A DNA stretch of 64,000 nucleotides from Styela clava (Eukaryota > Chordata > Ascidiacea > Stolidobranchia > Styelidae): contig NC_135262.1 of assembly GCF_964204865.1 (NCBI RefSeq), positions 11,408,001 through 11,472,000 on the forward strand, given 5' to 3'. The notes beneath the pieces are model-generated. The model was given only the letters and a program-made list of their open reading frames with translations, did no database searches and was not told the origin of the DNA. The stretch's first letter is position 1; every line of letters begins with the position of its first letter. The position numbers and the translations under genes were made by a program. Shown here in pieces: positions 10,823-23,619 of the stretch.

Positions 10823-13800
10823 ATGTATGGGATAATACTAGACAGCATGACTGACTGTATCAAACAGTTGTATGGCGAAGAAGTTTGGAAAAGCGTCGTT
10901 GGATCGACTGATATATCAAACACAGTATTTGTAACTCATAAGGTAAAAATGATTTGAAACAAAATATTTAATATTTATTTTAAAATATACGTTTATTTCA
11001 TTATTTTTTTTTTAGATTTATGATGAACAGCTGATTCCCATGATAGCAAATGCAGTAGTTGAAATAACGGGAAATGATATTTGCACGATCATGGAACAGG
11101 CGGGAAGACATTTCATTGATTACATTGATGATATTAGGTAATAATTGTCATAGGTTTGTTATTTTTAGAAAAAAGTGATATTGGTGTATCGATGGTGTGA
11201 ACCTTGACCCATTGTATCAACATGGACGCCATGCTGTTGTTGCTGGTCCTGTGATTTTGAGAATAATAAGTACTCCTGTGCTATCTCAGTCATCGTGAAG
11301 TTTATAGGTAGGCAAATATACTAAATGAATTTTATTTTAACATTTTAGGAATGACAGGATTGCAAAGGTTCTTGGAAGAACGTTCAAAGATTTTTTGAAT
11401 GGATTGGATTGCATGCATGAGTACTACAGACTGACATTCCCAGAATTGCAGCCACCCAGGTAATTTCAATTTATGAAAAATCGGCAAGTGGAAATAAAAT
11501 AATACGTAATCTTTTAAAGTACGAGTTGCCAAAATAATAGGGTTCAAAGATCGAATCTGTTTACATATTGAATAATTACGCTAATGAACAAAAAACGTAA
11601 AATAAAACTAATATATATTTAGAGGTGATTTACACAAATTCATTTTGCAATGCGCGGATTGGTTGGCATCGCTCATATATATATATATATATTGTTTAAC
11701 TGAGTTGTAAAGAGAAATTGGAAAACTATGACTGATGATCTTCATCCATTCTGTTATTATTGAATTGCTTACATTCAATCATGTCTTTACACATGGTGAT
11801 CATAAAGCCATGAGAACTTTGATGTGCTTCGTGCAACTAATAGTGGTAATATGAAGTATTAAATAAAGTAAAAAATTAAAATAAACACTGAACCAAATAA
11901 AACAAACTTGGTTTAAAGATATTTCGAGAACTGATTTCATAACAAAATTTTTACAAAAAACTTTTATGAACACTTTGTAAAATGTTTTTGCATTTATATT
12001 CTTAATTCGTGATTACTAGCTTCATCGTTGAACGTGAGGATGAAAATGGTCTAGAACTTCACTACCGATCTAGAAGAACTTTTACTGGCTTTATGCACTA
12101 CGTAAAGGGAATACTTCTAGAAATTGCAAAAAATTTCTTCTCGATGGAAGTTAAAGTCGAGATCACACAGCAAGGTTTCAGTGGCGATGTATTATGCGCT
12201 GTTTACAGGTGAAATATAAAATAAGTTATTAACAAGTGTGCGTTTTGTTATCATGTTGTTTTTGTTGGTATAATCTTTTTATTGTTGTTAAAATAATCAC
12301 TTATCTTAGTAACTACTGAAATAATTGCTTTAAAATTGTCAGCGATTAAAGATTGTATTTTTTGCTATGAAGCTATTTTATTTATCATAAAAATTTATGC
12401 GAGCTCCATGGAATTCGTTTTTTGTGTTTCATGATTTCATAAAAACTTGCTCATCTAGCGGCGCTTTCATGTCCATATATTTGAGCATTGCTTTCTTGAA
12501 TATTCAAATGAAAGTAATACTATAGAATTTAATTCTCAGAATGCGAAGTTTGAAATGCATTGTTTCAGTAATAATAATCACTAGTAATTTAAATGAATAA
12601 TCGCGTTGGGTCCGGTGAAATAGTGGTTACAGCGTTGCGATAACTAAGTTTGTTATATAGTTTATTAAAGCCATTTCATTTTATTTACTCAACAAATTAT
12701 GTTTGAAACCATTGATCAACTGATAGCCTGCAATAAAGTATTGCAATCAACAATAAGTCCAATCCTTCCTGAATTCGTATTTAATATACTCAGTCTTCTT
12801 CTGTAGTTTAGCAATCAGTTGCATATCATGCTGTCGATATGATATTTCAAAATAAATAATGCATTTATTCTACAGACTCGACTTTCGAAATGAAGAATAC
12901 ATTTCCAGACAGGAGAAAATCCAGAGAAAACGAAAATTACGGAAAGAAAACAGTCTCAACTTTCCGTCTCATGTCGTATTCGAACTGTTTCCTTACCATA
13001 TTGTCTTTGATGAAAGGTAATTTCGAGGTTATTTTTATGATGCGCAAAGAAATGGATAAATTTGAGCTCGGAATTGTTATCGGAAGTAAAATATTGAACA
13101 GTTTATCTGATTAAATAAGATAAATTTCATATATTTTTATTATGAAGAAGAGGAAAACCAACAACACCTTTTTCTACTTTGTTATCTACCTTGATACTCA
13201 CTAAAATGTATATCACATTTTAGACTGACCATCCAGAGTACTGGTCATGGATTGGACGAGCTTTACTCTGGATTGCAGGGGAAAAGAATAAATGAAACTT
13301 TTTTCATGACTCGACCCTTGGGTTATGATTTGACATGGGAAAACGTAAGATGATTTTTCACAAATTTGTTAATATATATATATATTTACTATTTCCTCGC
13401 AAATTATTTATCATGATATTGATTTTTCGGCAAATATTATAACATTTTCCACATTTCTAGGTTATCATTCATGGAAACAATGTATTTGAACTGACTTCGG
13501 TCAAAGCAGCTGGAAGGCGTCGGAAAACCGATAACTGTAAGTAAAAATGATATTTTTTGGTCAGATACTTAAATACTTTATAATACCATTTTTATGTGTT
13601 TAGCATCTGGTTTTCGCCATCAAATGGCTACAAATCATTTCATCAAACTACGCGGACAGATGCTGTATGTTGAGGAATGGAACTTTGTCATTTTCCTGTC
13701 TACCCTCATGTGAGTATAAAACATATATTAAAAATTTAATACGATCAAATTGCAATTATTTCATTGTCAAGTCTTCTACCATTTTGAGTTTAAAACAAAG

Positions 13801-16800
13801 TTTGTGCACGGCAACGTTTCACATACTATCAGCATGATTTGCAGGAGTAGTTACATACAAATATAAAGATATAATAATGAACAACAGACGTTCGAACCGG
13901 CCTGAGAAATAGACCTCATTATGGCGAAATACCAGATTTTCTGTTACAATATTAAAATTTTAAAGGTTGGATGGTCTGAACACGCTGTACGAAATGGGGA
14001 TCTATGTGAACGACTTGACATTCCACGATTTGAGTAGAGACTTGGTATTGCATGGACCTCAACAAACAACTGAATACAAGTTGGCATTGGACCTGGAACA
14101 AGTATATACTATTTATAAATAGTTTTAACATGATAAATATAATTTTTATTTTATTAATACTAGAAATTTCGTAATTAATATGATGTAGTTGCCATAGCGA
14201 GATAGCTGAGACATGGCTTAAACTCTATCAACGTTTTTCAGGGAAAGAAAACGAGATTAGAGGAGATGATTGAAACGTTGGGAACCGAAAGACGAAGAAC
14301 AGATGACCTTCTATATAGCATGATACCAAAAAAGATTGCAACCAGTCTACGACATGGAAATACGACTGTTAGTTTATGCGAGGTAAATTTACACATACAT
14401 CACCATTACGAGGATTTCAAAATGAGAGTCCTATTTGTAAAAAAAATCATTCAATTCATTCACTTAAAAGTCTTGCCCCACTCTCAAACTAGATTCATTT
14501 AGTTATCACAAACTAACCTGTGTACATATTTATTTTGCAGAAATATGACGACGTTACTGTTCTTTTCAGCGACATTGTTAACTTTGCCTGCATATCAAAG
14601 CATATCGCACCTCACGAGATTATGATTATACTCAACATGATGGTAAGTCGAGCACACGTGATTTGAACAAGATAGACTTCATATAAATGTCGTCGGCTTA
14701 ATTTGAGTAAACGCTACATAAGAATTTTTGTTCACTAAAACGTCCAGTGTGTACAGCCAGGTAGACGACAACATTATAAAATCTATTCTATCCAATTAAA
14801 GAGTCTCTGTAACGTTTCGTCCGACCAAAGTCGAACTTCCTCAGACAAGCAGTTTACAACAATTATAAAAGCTGTTCGGTAAACCAGATACTTTGTTTTT
14901 CCTGCAATATTCCTACCGTGTTTCCCCGAAAATAAGACACTGTCTTTTTTCAATCTTCTCTCAGAAAATAACACTAGGGCTTATTTTGGGGGGATGTCTT
15001 TTATTTTTATTTATTAAAAACAAAATTACAAAGTGGAGAATTACGAGATTTTCAAATATACAAATTACGAAAACCGATATTCAATTACTTATAAATAACA
15101 CGTTTTTATTTGAAATAACTGCCAATCATAGATTATTAATCATTTTAAACGAGCAGTAAAGATTTCTTGCTATCGACTAGGTCTTATTTTAAGGGGTCTT
15201 ATATTAAAATCATTTTTAAAATTCAGGCTATGTCTCATTGTCGGGATAGGTCTTATTTTCCGGGAAACACGGTGGCACCGACCTACTCAGGTCCATTGAC
15301 ATTGGTTATATCGCAGTCTCAACAAAATTCGGTCTTATAAGTACTTTATTTCGACATATCGCTCACCATAACATTAAGCACCGGTATTGATGCTAGTGAC
15401 AGACTCTCCACTAAATAATCATTTGCCTGATTCTCATCACATAGAAGCGGGTTGTGCAGCCTTTACTTCAGGAGGGCCAGATACAAATAACTGGGTGAAA
15501 CCACGGGCCGTATCGAATTTAAAATAGGCCTAGTAGTTGCAGACACCAAGTAGTTGCAAACACAAATATTATGGGTATTGATCTTATGACATACGTTGTT
15601 CGCTTCGCACAAGCTAGCTGTTAGGGCATTGTAATGTCTTGGGCATAGATAATAAATTGGATGCAATGCAAAAGGATTTGGATTACTCGCATTTACCAGA
15701 TTAAACTGAATTCAATCGCGGGACGCACACCATTCAAAATTGGCACTTCTTCGCGCGTCACACAATTTTGTTCCTTTATGTGTCAGTGTTTGCGACATTT
15801 GCCTAATTCAAGTATTACTGCTTTTACACAATAATATTTAACAACTTGCCGGTTGAAATCATGAATGCTAACGTACTCTTAGATTATTCAAATTAGATGG
15901 ACGAATGCGTTACCTATAAAAGTCGATGCATTTTTTCGATATCGTACTAATTTTTCAACAATGCAGTTGATTTGGCACTTCCACACTATCCTAATTAAAG
16001 CTAATTATGTGTTGTTTTCTAAGGTCAGCGTCTTTGACATCTTATGTGACAAGTTTGATATATACAAAGTGGAAACTATTGCCGATGGATTCATGGCAGT
16101 ATCTGGTGCCCCCACCTACAATAAATACCACGCTCGTAATATGGCTGACATGGCGTTTGAGATGCTGAAAGGAATAAAAACTGTCAAAGATCCAAACACT
16201 CGTGATCCTATTGAAATACGTATAGGTAAACAACCATTTTAGAAGTCTATTTCAGATTTTGTTTAATATATATATATATATACAAAGATCGGACAATTGT
16301 AATATTTTTCAGGACTCCACTGTGGTGATGTAATTGCGGGACTTGTTGGACACAAAATTCCACGATATTGCTTGTTTGGAAATACAGTCAACATAGCATC
16401 TAAAATGGAAGCTACGGGAGAGGTATTTTTACTGAAGTTTATTTGCTACCAATTAATACGTACGCATGCGTTTATATTGCCACTGAGAATATATATTCAA
16501 GTTCAATTTTTCTTGGAAAATACTAACTACAAATAATATAGTAATTTAAACTTTGAAAATTGGTATATTTATAACCACTATACTGAAACGGAGGTCATAG
16601 GCAACAACGAACTCTAATATTCCAACTTCACACCTCCGCTTTTAATTATGACTGGGCGATAAAGTAACTTATGTGTAGGTAACCATCAAAGCCAGGAGAA
16701 AAGGCTTATCGATTTAGCGAACTTTACGCAATTCCTTATACCCAAAGTAGTATGGTACTTGAGATCTTTTACCAGCAGTTCAATATAGTTAAGCCAGACC

Positions 16801-19204
16801 CAACAACTACTAGAAAGTTGAAATGAAAATTGACCTGGGAAAATTGATTTTATTACCACCTGGGCGACGTTCAGTAATGAGTAAATAGTTAGAATAAATA
16901 TATAAAATATTTTATAATAGGGAATGAGAATACAAATAAGCCAGACTTGCAAAGATAACTTGGATCAATATGGCGGAATATATATTGTCGAAGACAAAGG
17001 TTATGTTGATATCAAGGGATGCGGTGACATTATGACATACTGGCTTAATGGTAAGTGAAATAATAAAACAAAAATATTCACAAATAAGTTTCATTATTTA
17101 TACCATAACTTTAGTGCAATATATTCTAAATTCCAGGTAAGACAGAAGACGAGAAGTTCGACTATATATCTGACGCAGGAAGAAGGTATGTGTGTGAAGA
17201 TATTTACTATCAGGTTATGACTAATGTAACCAGTTATGTTTTTTGCCTGTTATTATGTTGAATTATGTTGCATAATTCTATTTGCATCTAAATATCTGAC
17301 TGTCTGGCCACATCTTGCTTCAGAATTTCATATAAATACTTTCCAAGTTTACAACTGGTTTTGAGTTGCATTTTTGGTTTCTATTAAAGGAAGTCAGCTA
17401 TGTTACAATTTGTTTCATGTGCTAGTTGGAAACAAAAAAGAACTATTTTTTGATAATTCAAGACATATTATATTATAGATTGAAATTATATGATCCATAA
17501 TGCAAATACTAGTGAAAATATGAAATATATACTTTTAGTAACTTTCTAGAAAACACTTTTTACACAAACCGATACAGAAATCTTTAAATTCTGCATTGAA
17601 TCAATCTCGCAAACACAGTATTTTAAAAAAAATATTTCAGAGAGTTTTACGGGGAAGACGAAGGTGAACCAGATGATGAAGTGGAAGGAGACGATGCTGA
17701 TTACGAGGAGGAAGAAGAAGAGGGACAAAACGAAGAAGAAGAGGAGGGAAAGGACGAAAAGGCAAAAGAAGAGGAAGAATTTGATGAAGAATCAGGTCAG
17801 TTACTAATAAACAGTAACGAAACTCTTGACTCGTGAGAGATCAGATTTTGTAAATATCACAAAGTTTTCTTCAGGTGTACAAATTACATTGGAATACTTT
17901 TCATACAATTTTTCTAGTATTCAGTCAAAGTAACATTGTTTGCGATCCGCATTTAATGTCTTAAGTGTTTTTTTTTATCTACAACGTTTAGATTTGCAAT
18001 TGTTTTAAGATGCTTCGGCGCCATCGGCTGATATCGAAAAAGAAGATAACGACACGGAAGTAGAGACACAAACTATAACGGGTTCACAACAAAGTAATCC
18101 AGCTAATGGAAAAAAAGGTAATTTTACCTACTTAATAATAATATATAAAAAAAGGTAATTTTAAAACTTTAAATAAGTTATTTTCAGAATAGATTTTGTA
18201 TATTTAAAACTTGTTTAGCGAATTGAAACGATTTTAGGTATTGACAGTAGCTGAAAAGGTGTTAACAACTGGTGTGGTCAAAACTTGGTATCCTAACTGA
18301 TTTAGATCAAGAAGTGGATACGTCAAACTAAGCCATAACTCAAACTACTTCAACTAAGTACTGGACGGTTAGTTATGAAAGGCATTCTTTATATAATCTC
18401 TATCTATATGTGGTTCTAAATAAGAGAGCGATGTCTAAATATATGGACACGAAAGCCAAACCGAAACAGTAGTCTGTCTACCTTACCTTATACGGTACCT
18501 TACCCAGTCTACAGTACAGTACGATGAAAAATAATTTTGACTTTCGCATAGCACGACAGTACCACAAGAGAGATAGAGGAATAATACATATAATAAGCAA
18601 TTTATTCACAAATAACTTTTATAATTTTGAAGAAGGTAATCGCACAAAAATTCGAAGTGAAAAACATATTGCACAGAACTCACAGGAAATTTTGAAATAA
18701 ATAAAAGTAATAGCCTTCTAGCAAAGAATATTATTTTTAACCAATGAATTTCGAAGCAATTAGTCCATTAGTTTAAGCGGGATAGCGATTTTTCACAGAA
18801 GAACATGACAATGGAAAATAAGAACAACAACTACCAAACGATCCAGATGTACATTCCGTGTCCAATAAAGACTACTTTGAAGCAAATGTGGAAACTTGAA
18901 AAAAAAAGTGGTTAAGTTCGTCGAACTTGTGGCTAATATAGTCATCTGTTGGTTAATACAACCTGAACAACGTTTTCTCAATTTTATCACAGGTTCTGAA
19001 TCGAACTCATCCACGGAGGGAAAGTCGAGTATCGACCGCAGTGATGAGCCTCGACCTTTTCAAAAGCTGCCACAATTGCTGAAGCCACCAAAAAGAAAAC
19101 CGGGACGAGATTTTGCTTCAAACAGAGTACCTGAAATACGAAAGCTCTATCCACAGAATTCAAGCATGTTTGGAACTCGTTCTACATTGGGAGCAAAAAA
19201 ATAA
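10823..19204 (+). CDS. Atypical soluble guanylate cyclase (Gyc-88E / GCY-31-like)
   Basis: Eighteen exons: 10823-10942, 11016-11137, 11349-11459, 12020-12208, 12876-13016, 13224-13344, 13461-13536, 13604-13709, 13966-14101, 14242-14382, 14541-14642, 16024-16225, 16313-16422, 16921-17050, 17137-17185, 17641-17795, 18010-18117, 18993-19204. All phases agree and give 776 residues. The start is MYGIILDS, as in sGC beta-type chains. The H-NOX domain (about 1-185) keeps the proximal haem His104 and the Y133-x-S135-x-R137 haem-propionate motif. A HNOBA region and coiled-coil linker follow. The cyclase domain (about 422-590) has metal Asp432 and Asp476, guanine-selecting Glu472 and Cys542, and Asn549. 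The usual transition-state Arg is Lys553. [12 protein letters not shown] and LHYRSRR resemble the O2/NO-sensing Gyc-88E class more than NO-only beta1. It is a cytosolic cyclase making cGMP from GTP. An acidic Glu-rich tail (exon 17641-17795) and a Ser/Lys-rich end are unusual. Confidence 0.93.
14915..15272. mobile_element. MITE with CCGTGTTTCCCCGAAAATAAGAC-type ends
   Basis: The left end CCGTGTTTCCCCGAAAATAA is mirrored by the right end TTATTTTCCGGGAAACACGG. A second inner pair, around GGGCTTATTTTGGGG and CTTATTTTAAGGGG, extends the symmetry. MITEs with this end are widespread in invertebrates (general knowledge). It lies in the long intron between the cyclase exons 14541-14642 and 16024-16225. 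No coding capacity. Confidence 0.8.
18418..18870 (+). repeat. Interspersed repeat family 4 (full-looking copy)
   Basis: Segments of this block recur in the window. AAATATATGGACACGAAAGC also occurs near 61700 and, diverged, near 62490, and inverted near 12470. The part around GAAATTTTGAAATAAATAAA through GCAATTAGTCCA recurs at 42164-42260. The part around AACGATCCA..GT(G)TCCAATAA recurs near 36655, 42310, 58635 and 61965. It lies in the last intron of the cyclase gene. The origin (SINE or MITE) is not resolved. Confidence 0.55.
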
Positions 19205-19432
19205 ATTATCAAAGAAAATTTTTTACTTTTGACATTGGGATAATTTATGTAAATAGACGTGGCTGAACAGTAATCATTAGTATACCAATTATTGTGTGTA
19301 TTTTGTTTAACAATTTTTCAACGATGTGTTTAACATATTTGTAAAGGGTATTCCTTCACCTGCTTTTTCCATTTCTAGATACCAATTGTAAAACGTTATC
19401 GTGGAATGTATCACACGGAACATGGTGTTATA

Positions 19433-19438
19433 AATAAA
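19433..19438 (+). terminator. Poly(A) signal of the guanylate cyclase gene
   Basis: AATAAA lies 229 bp after the cyclase stop codon, before gene-free sequence. Confidence 0.55.
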
Positions 19439-20389
19439 CATTTAGTTAAAATCAGGCTTTCGATGTTATTTGTCTTTTGTTGATACAGAAATTAATTTTT
19501 GACAACATACCGATGTTTTATTTGTCATAATTCATTCCATGCTATTCGATTACTTCATCTTCATTCTTGGGATGGAAATCAGATGTAACGTTTCTATACT
19601 CTTAGACTTTTGTATACACGTATTCGAAAAGCATGAATAGTAAAGCAGTTTCTTAAGAACTTTTGATTCAAAGTTCAGCTTCATAAATATTTCATTTATT
19701 TGGCCAAATAAAATACTGAAAAAATGATCCATCATTCAATAAACTATATTATATATAATTATTTGTAGGTAAAGAACCATATATATTTTAAACATATGAA
19801 ATAGGTCGGTTGTGAATATTGAATTCCTTAACCTGTCCTCTTTCTTATTTTCAAGTATTAAACGTTGTGTGATGTGAGGTTACATGTTTTGTTACACTCA
19901 TTTTTTCCAGGGATTACAAGTAATTTCGTAATAATACAAAAACATTTAAAGACGCTTGTAGTTTTTTATTATATTTAAAGTGCTTGGGCGGAAAAATAAA
20001 TTTGACTTTGTAATCTACTATGAATTCTAAAACTATACGAATCCTAAACTTGATAGCCAAACAGGTTTGAATTGGTCTCGTTTTCATGCCAATTTCCCAA
20101 CACCAGTTTCCTATAGAGCACAGCATATATTTTAGGGCGCGAAATTCCCCTACACCACATTCTTGGCGTTGCAGATATGCAGTCGTCCCTTAAACGTACC
20201 AGCACGTGCTTGACCAAATGGATCATATAAAAATGCATGTGGTAACTCAAGTTCCCAAAATCAGCGAGATTTGAGGGAAACATCGGGCGACCTAATTTAG
20301 TATGACACACGGACGTTTTCTTGATAAGATATTATGACTTAATTTGGACCATGTTGCGACTTCAATCGCAATGATCCGCTAAACTCAGC

Positions 20390-21470
20390 AAGGGTCGCCA
20401 ACCTTTTCGAAGCCGAGGGCTACTTTCTGGGTACCGATTAAGCTGATGGCTACAAGTTTGCTCGATTAACAAATATTGATAATTACTGGTATTCAGTCAA
20501 GTAAAAACACTGATAAACTTTAGGATTCTTCAGGAAATTGAACGATTATCACAACGTAGCTATTATATTACTAGCAATGACACTTCCATTTTCAAACTGA
20601 GTGTTTTTTAAATTGATTTTAAAGTGATCACTACAATAATATTCTTAGAAACCACGTCCAACCATGTCCACAATGTTTCTACTTTTTTACAAACACCCTG
20701 CATAACCCAAAGATGAAATTAACTTGACAGTTGTACTGCCGAATGTTACATTTACAAACACAATTCAACTAATTATGAATATCTTGTTTTCAACAAGGAG
20801 AAAAACCAAAATCGAACGAATGTGGTCTAATGCTCTCCACCAGTGTGTTGTACTCCGGCGTGTAACTTGACACTGTAACTTTGAGCTGATCTTGCAGATT
20901 TTCATCAGTAAGGCGTATTCCGTGCTTAGTTCCTTGTGAAGTTCATGTCAAAAAATGTTGATTCACAAAGATAGCTTGAACCAAACACTGACGTCGTAAC
21001 AAAGGATTGCTGTTTGATTTAAAAGACGAGCTGCAACACCCTGCATAACCCTAAGATGAAATGAACTTGACAGTTGTACTGCCGATGGTTACATTTACAA
21101 ACACAATTAACTAATTATAAATATCTTGTTTTCAACAAGGAGAAAAACCAAATGTGGTCTAATGCTCTCCACCAGTGTGTCGTACTCCAGCGTGTAACTT
21201 GACACTGTGTAACTTTGAGCTGGTCTTGTAGATTTTCATCAGTAAGGCGTATTACGTGCTTAGTTCCTTCCGGAGTTCATGTCAAAAAAAGTTGATTCAC
21301 AAAGATTGCTTGAATCGCAACCCCATGTAACTCCGGAAAGTTGGTCCCGGTGTTGAATTCGCCCGTCACGCTTGACTTGGTGCTGACAGATTATTATTGC
21401 TTCGAAAATCATCGTGCGACTTCCTGCGTTTTCCTGTGTTCTGACGGCGCTGTCTCGCGTCAAGATTAAG
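20390..21470 (-). pseudogene. Decayed hAT-type transposase, C-terminal part
   Basis: Read on the minus strand, 21260-21463 ends in CESTFFDMNSGRN, the start of the hAT dimerisation motif. After a frameshift, the equivalent part of the other repeat copy continues with RLTDENLQDQLKVTVSSY and TPEYNTLVES. These are typical of the C-terminal domain of GTF2IRD2/ZBED-like hAT transposases. The end at about 20387, CAAGGGTCGCCAACCTTTT, looks like a hAT terminal repeat. Stops and frameshifts make it non-functional. The partner TIR was not found. Confidence 0.65.
20693..21330. repeat. Tandem duplication inside the hAT remnant
   Basis: Two direct copies, starting at about 20693 and 21036 with ACACCCTGCATAACCC, run side by side for about 300 bp at high identity, with small indels. 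For example, the second copy lacks a few bases after GGAGAAAAACCAAA. Both hold the same fragment of the transposase C-terminus. Confidence 0.85.
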
Positions 21471-21900
21471 TGAGTGACTTGTAAATATTCAAGTTAGTTG
21501 TGCACATGGAATATTACACGATATACTTGACTATAGAACAGATAGAATGCAGATTACAAAACAAAATAGAGGAACAATCAATTGAGTGGGAAGGCCCTAG
21601 GACCGGTTCAGCACTCGAAAGCACATTGACAGTAAGATTTTAAATTCACTTTAAAGCTCCCATGAGTAGATGTACCAAAGGTAAATCAATCCTACTTACT
21701 AAATTTATATCAAAACCAAAAACTGGATTGTTCGGGTTAATAACTTTTTGATGCATCTCTTTGTAAATATTTTCATCTAAAAGTCTTCAATAACAGACTA
21801 CTTTTTGAGTGCGGCAAGAAATCTATCTATTTGCCATGCTTTTTTCACTCACTCTATAGAAGTATTTGTACTTACGTTTCGAATAATATTCAATTTGAGC

Positions 21901-23619
21901 CTAGCATTCTCGTCCGGGAATTCCAGTCCCCACAATATCATGCGAAGTACCAAAATCTTCACTTTCCGCTAAAATCAAATTTCCTTCCCCTCCTGCGATT
22001 TGAATCACATTTTTCTCATTAAAACATGACTCTGACAGAGAAATAGCAACGACAAATACCTAGTTATCTAAAACAAAAAAAGAAAAGTGCTTTTGTTAAT
22101 AGGACCAGAAAAAATATTGTGACATACAGAAACAATCTTTAGCACTGAGTGGTATTATCTTGTACAATTGGGATCCTGCCAATATCCAGAGTCTTTCACT
22201 AATTTTTTGGTCCGTTGCGTCAAAATGGTTACTATGGGGAGACGATATTGGACTTAGCTTGCTCATATCGCGGCATATATGGTGGAAGAGTTTCACTGCG
22301 GCAGTGAAGTGCGGATACATAGTAATACCAGTAGAATGTTGCATAATTATCTCCATGGCAGCAGTCACCCGTTAAAATCCAACTATATCGCGACAAAAAC
22401 ACGAATAGGTAAGTTACCAGAATCACATCATATCGCAACTAAGTCTTCTTGGACATGGTTAGAATATCTAAATTCCATATTAAGACCCCACGAGAATGAC
22501 TATTGTCTATTATCATAAAGAATGAAACCATGTAATATTAACAAAAAAATTTTCATTTGCACAAACTATTACGTTTTTATGGTTTTAAACCCGCAACAAA
22601 GACTCATTGATTTTGTGATGTTTTTATTTGACAAAAACAAATCTTACAAAAGCTCCGCTTTCTCTTAATTCCCTCAATGCTTCAGAAAAATCATCATCAA
22701 ATTTTTTTTATGAGAATACGAAAACGAAGTCCAGTACAATGATGGGATTACCAGATTCTTTGTTCATCATGTTATTGACAAGAGACCGGGGTACAAATTT
22801 TCGCAAGTGCAATCTATATGCGGTTGCTGAAATCTATGGGTGGAAACGTCCGTGGGTGCAAATGTCGGTGGGTGCAAAAGTATGCAGGTGCAAATGTGCA
22901 GTCACCGTTTAACTCTAAACCGGCGTTGCATAATTTACGCTTGGCGCGAACCACGTTTTTGCTATTGCATCACCGAAGGCCTCATGTAGTAGAAACAGAG
23001 TGGTATTGTAATTTCATGGCAATAGTATTTAAACATGACAGTATCATGATTAGTCCAATTAGCAATTGATTCAATCCAAGCTGATTAGAAAAATACTTAA
23101 ATGTTCTTAACGCTTAGCTTCATTTTGACAGCCGATTCATAAAAACGAGGAATTCTAAAGTATGGCTTACTTACGACCACAACATAGTATTTTCCCGCTT
23201 CATTGATAAGCCTCTGATTGTTCTCGTGGAAGATACCATGTATCCTGGTTTTAAACATTTGAAATGACATACAGAAGTGACTTCATTTGTTCTGGAACAA
23301 GTCACGAATTTGCCCGGAACATGCATGTCAATCTTTGGTTTGCAACGATTGGCTGAAAATTATACATTCAATATTACAACTTAGACTATTGAGATATTTC
23401 CCACTTATCATACTAATTTCATTTATAAGTTTATCATATACTGAATTTTTTTTTTAGATCACACACATCATTGGTAATTCTCGGGAAAACATCACATAGA
23501 CCTTTCTAGAATTGTATAACAACAAATATATTTACGTTTGCATAAAACCACAGTTGAATTCGACCATTTCAATCTAGATGTCGTTTATAAACATTTAATT
23601 TTACTTGATCCTACTAACT
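21901..23619 (-). pseudogene. Broken tandem copy of the CCP-VWA gene
   Basis: Minus-strand exons match those of the intact gene at 26730-30195. The last VWA exon (21901-22059) has the same length, 159 bp, and is open. The VWA exon 22648-22795 has lost its 5' part (the GSNTGK turn) and carries an in-frame TAA. The second CCP exon (23175-23352) is 8 bp shorter than its counterpart, so it is frameshifted and loses the W-S-G-x-x-P-C end. The first CCP exon (23536-23619) is cut off. The first VWA exons were not found. The copy therefore cannot make the full protein. It is in direct orientation to the intact gene and about 5-6 kb away. Confidence 0.75.

Noticed and set aside
21508-21644. Small plus-strand frame beginning MEYYTIYLTIEQ
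   Set aside because: Only 45 codons, no family match, and it lies beside a transposon remnant without a clear promoter or splice partner.
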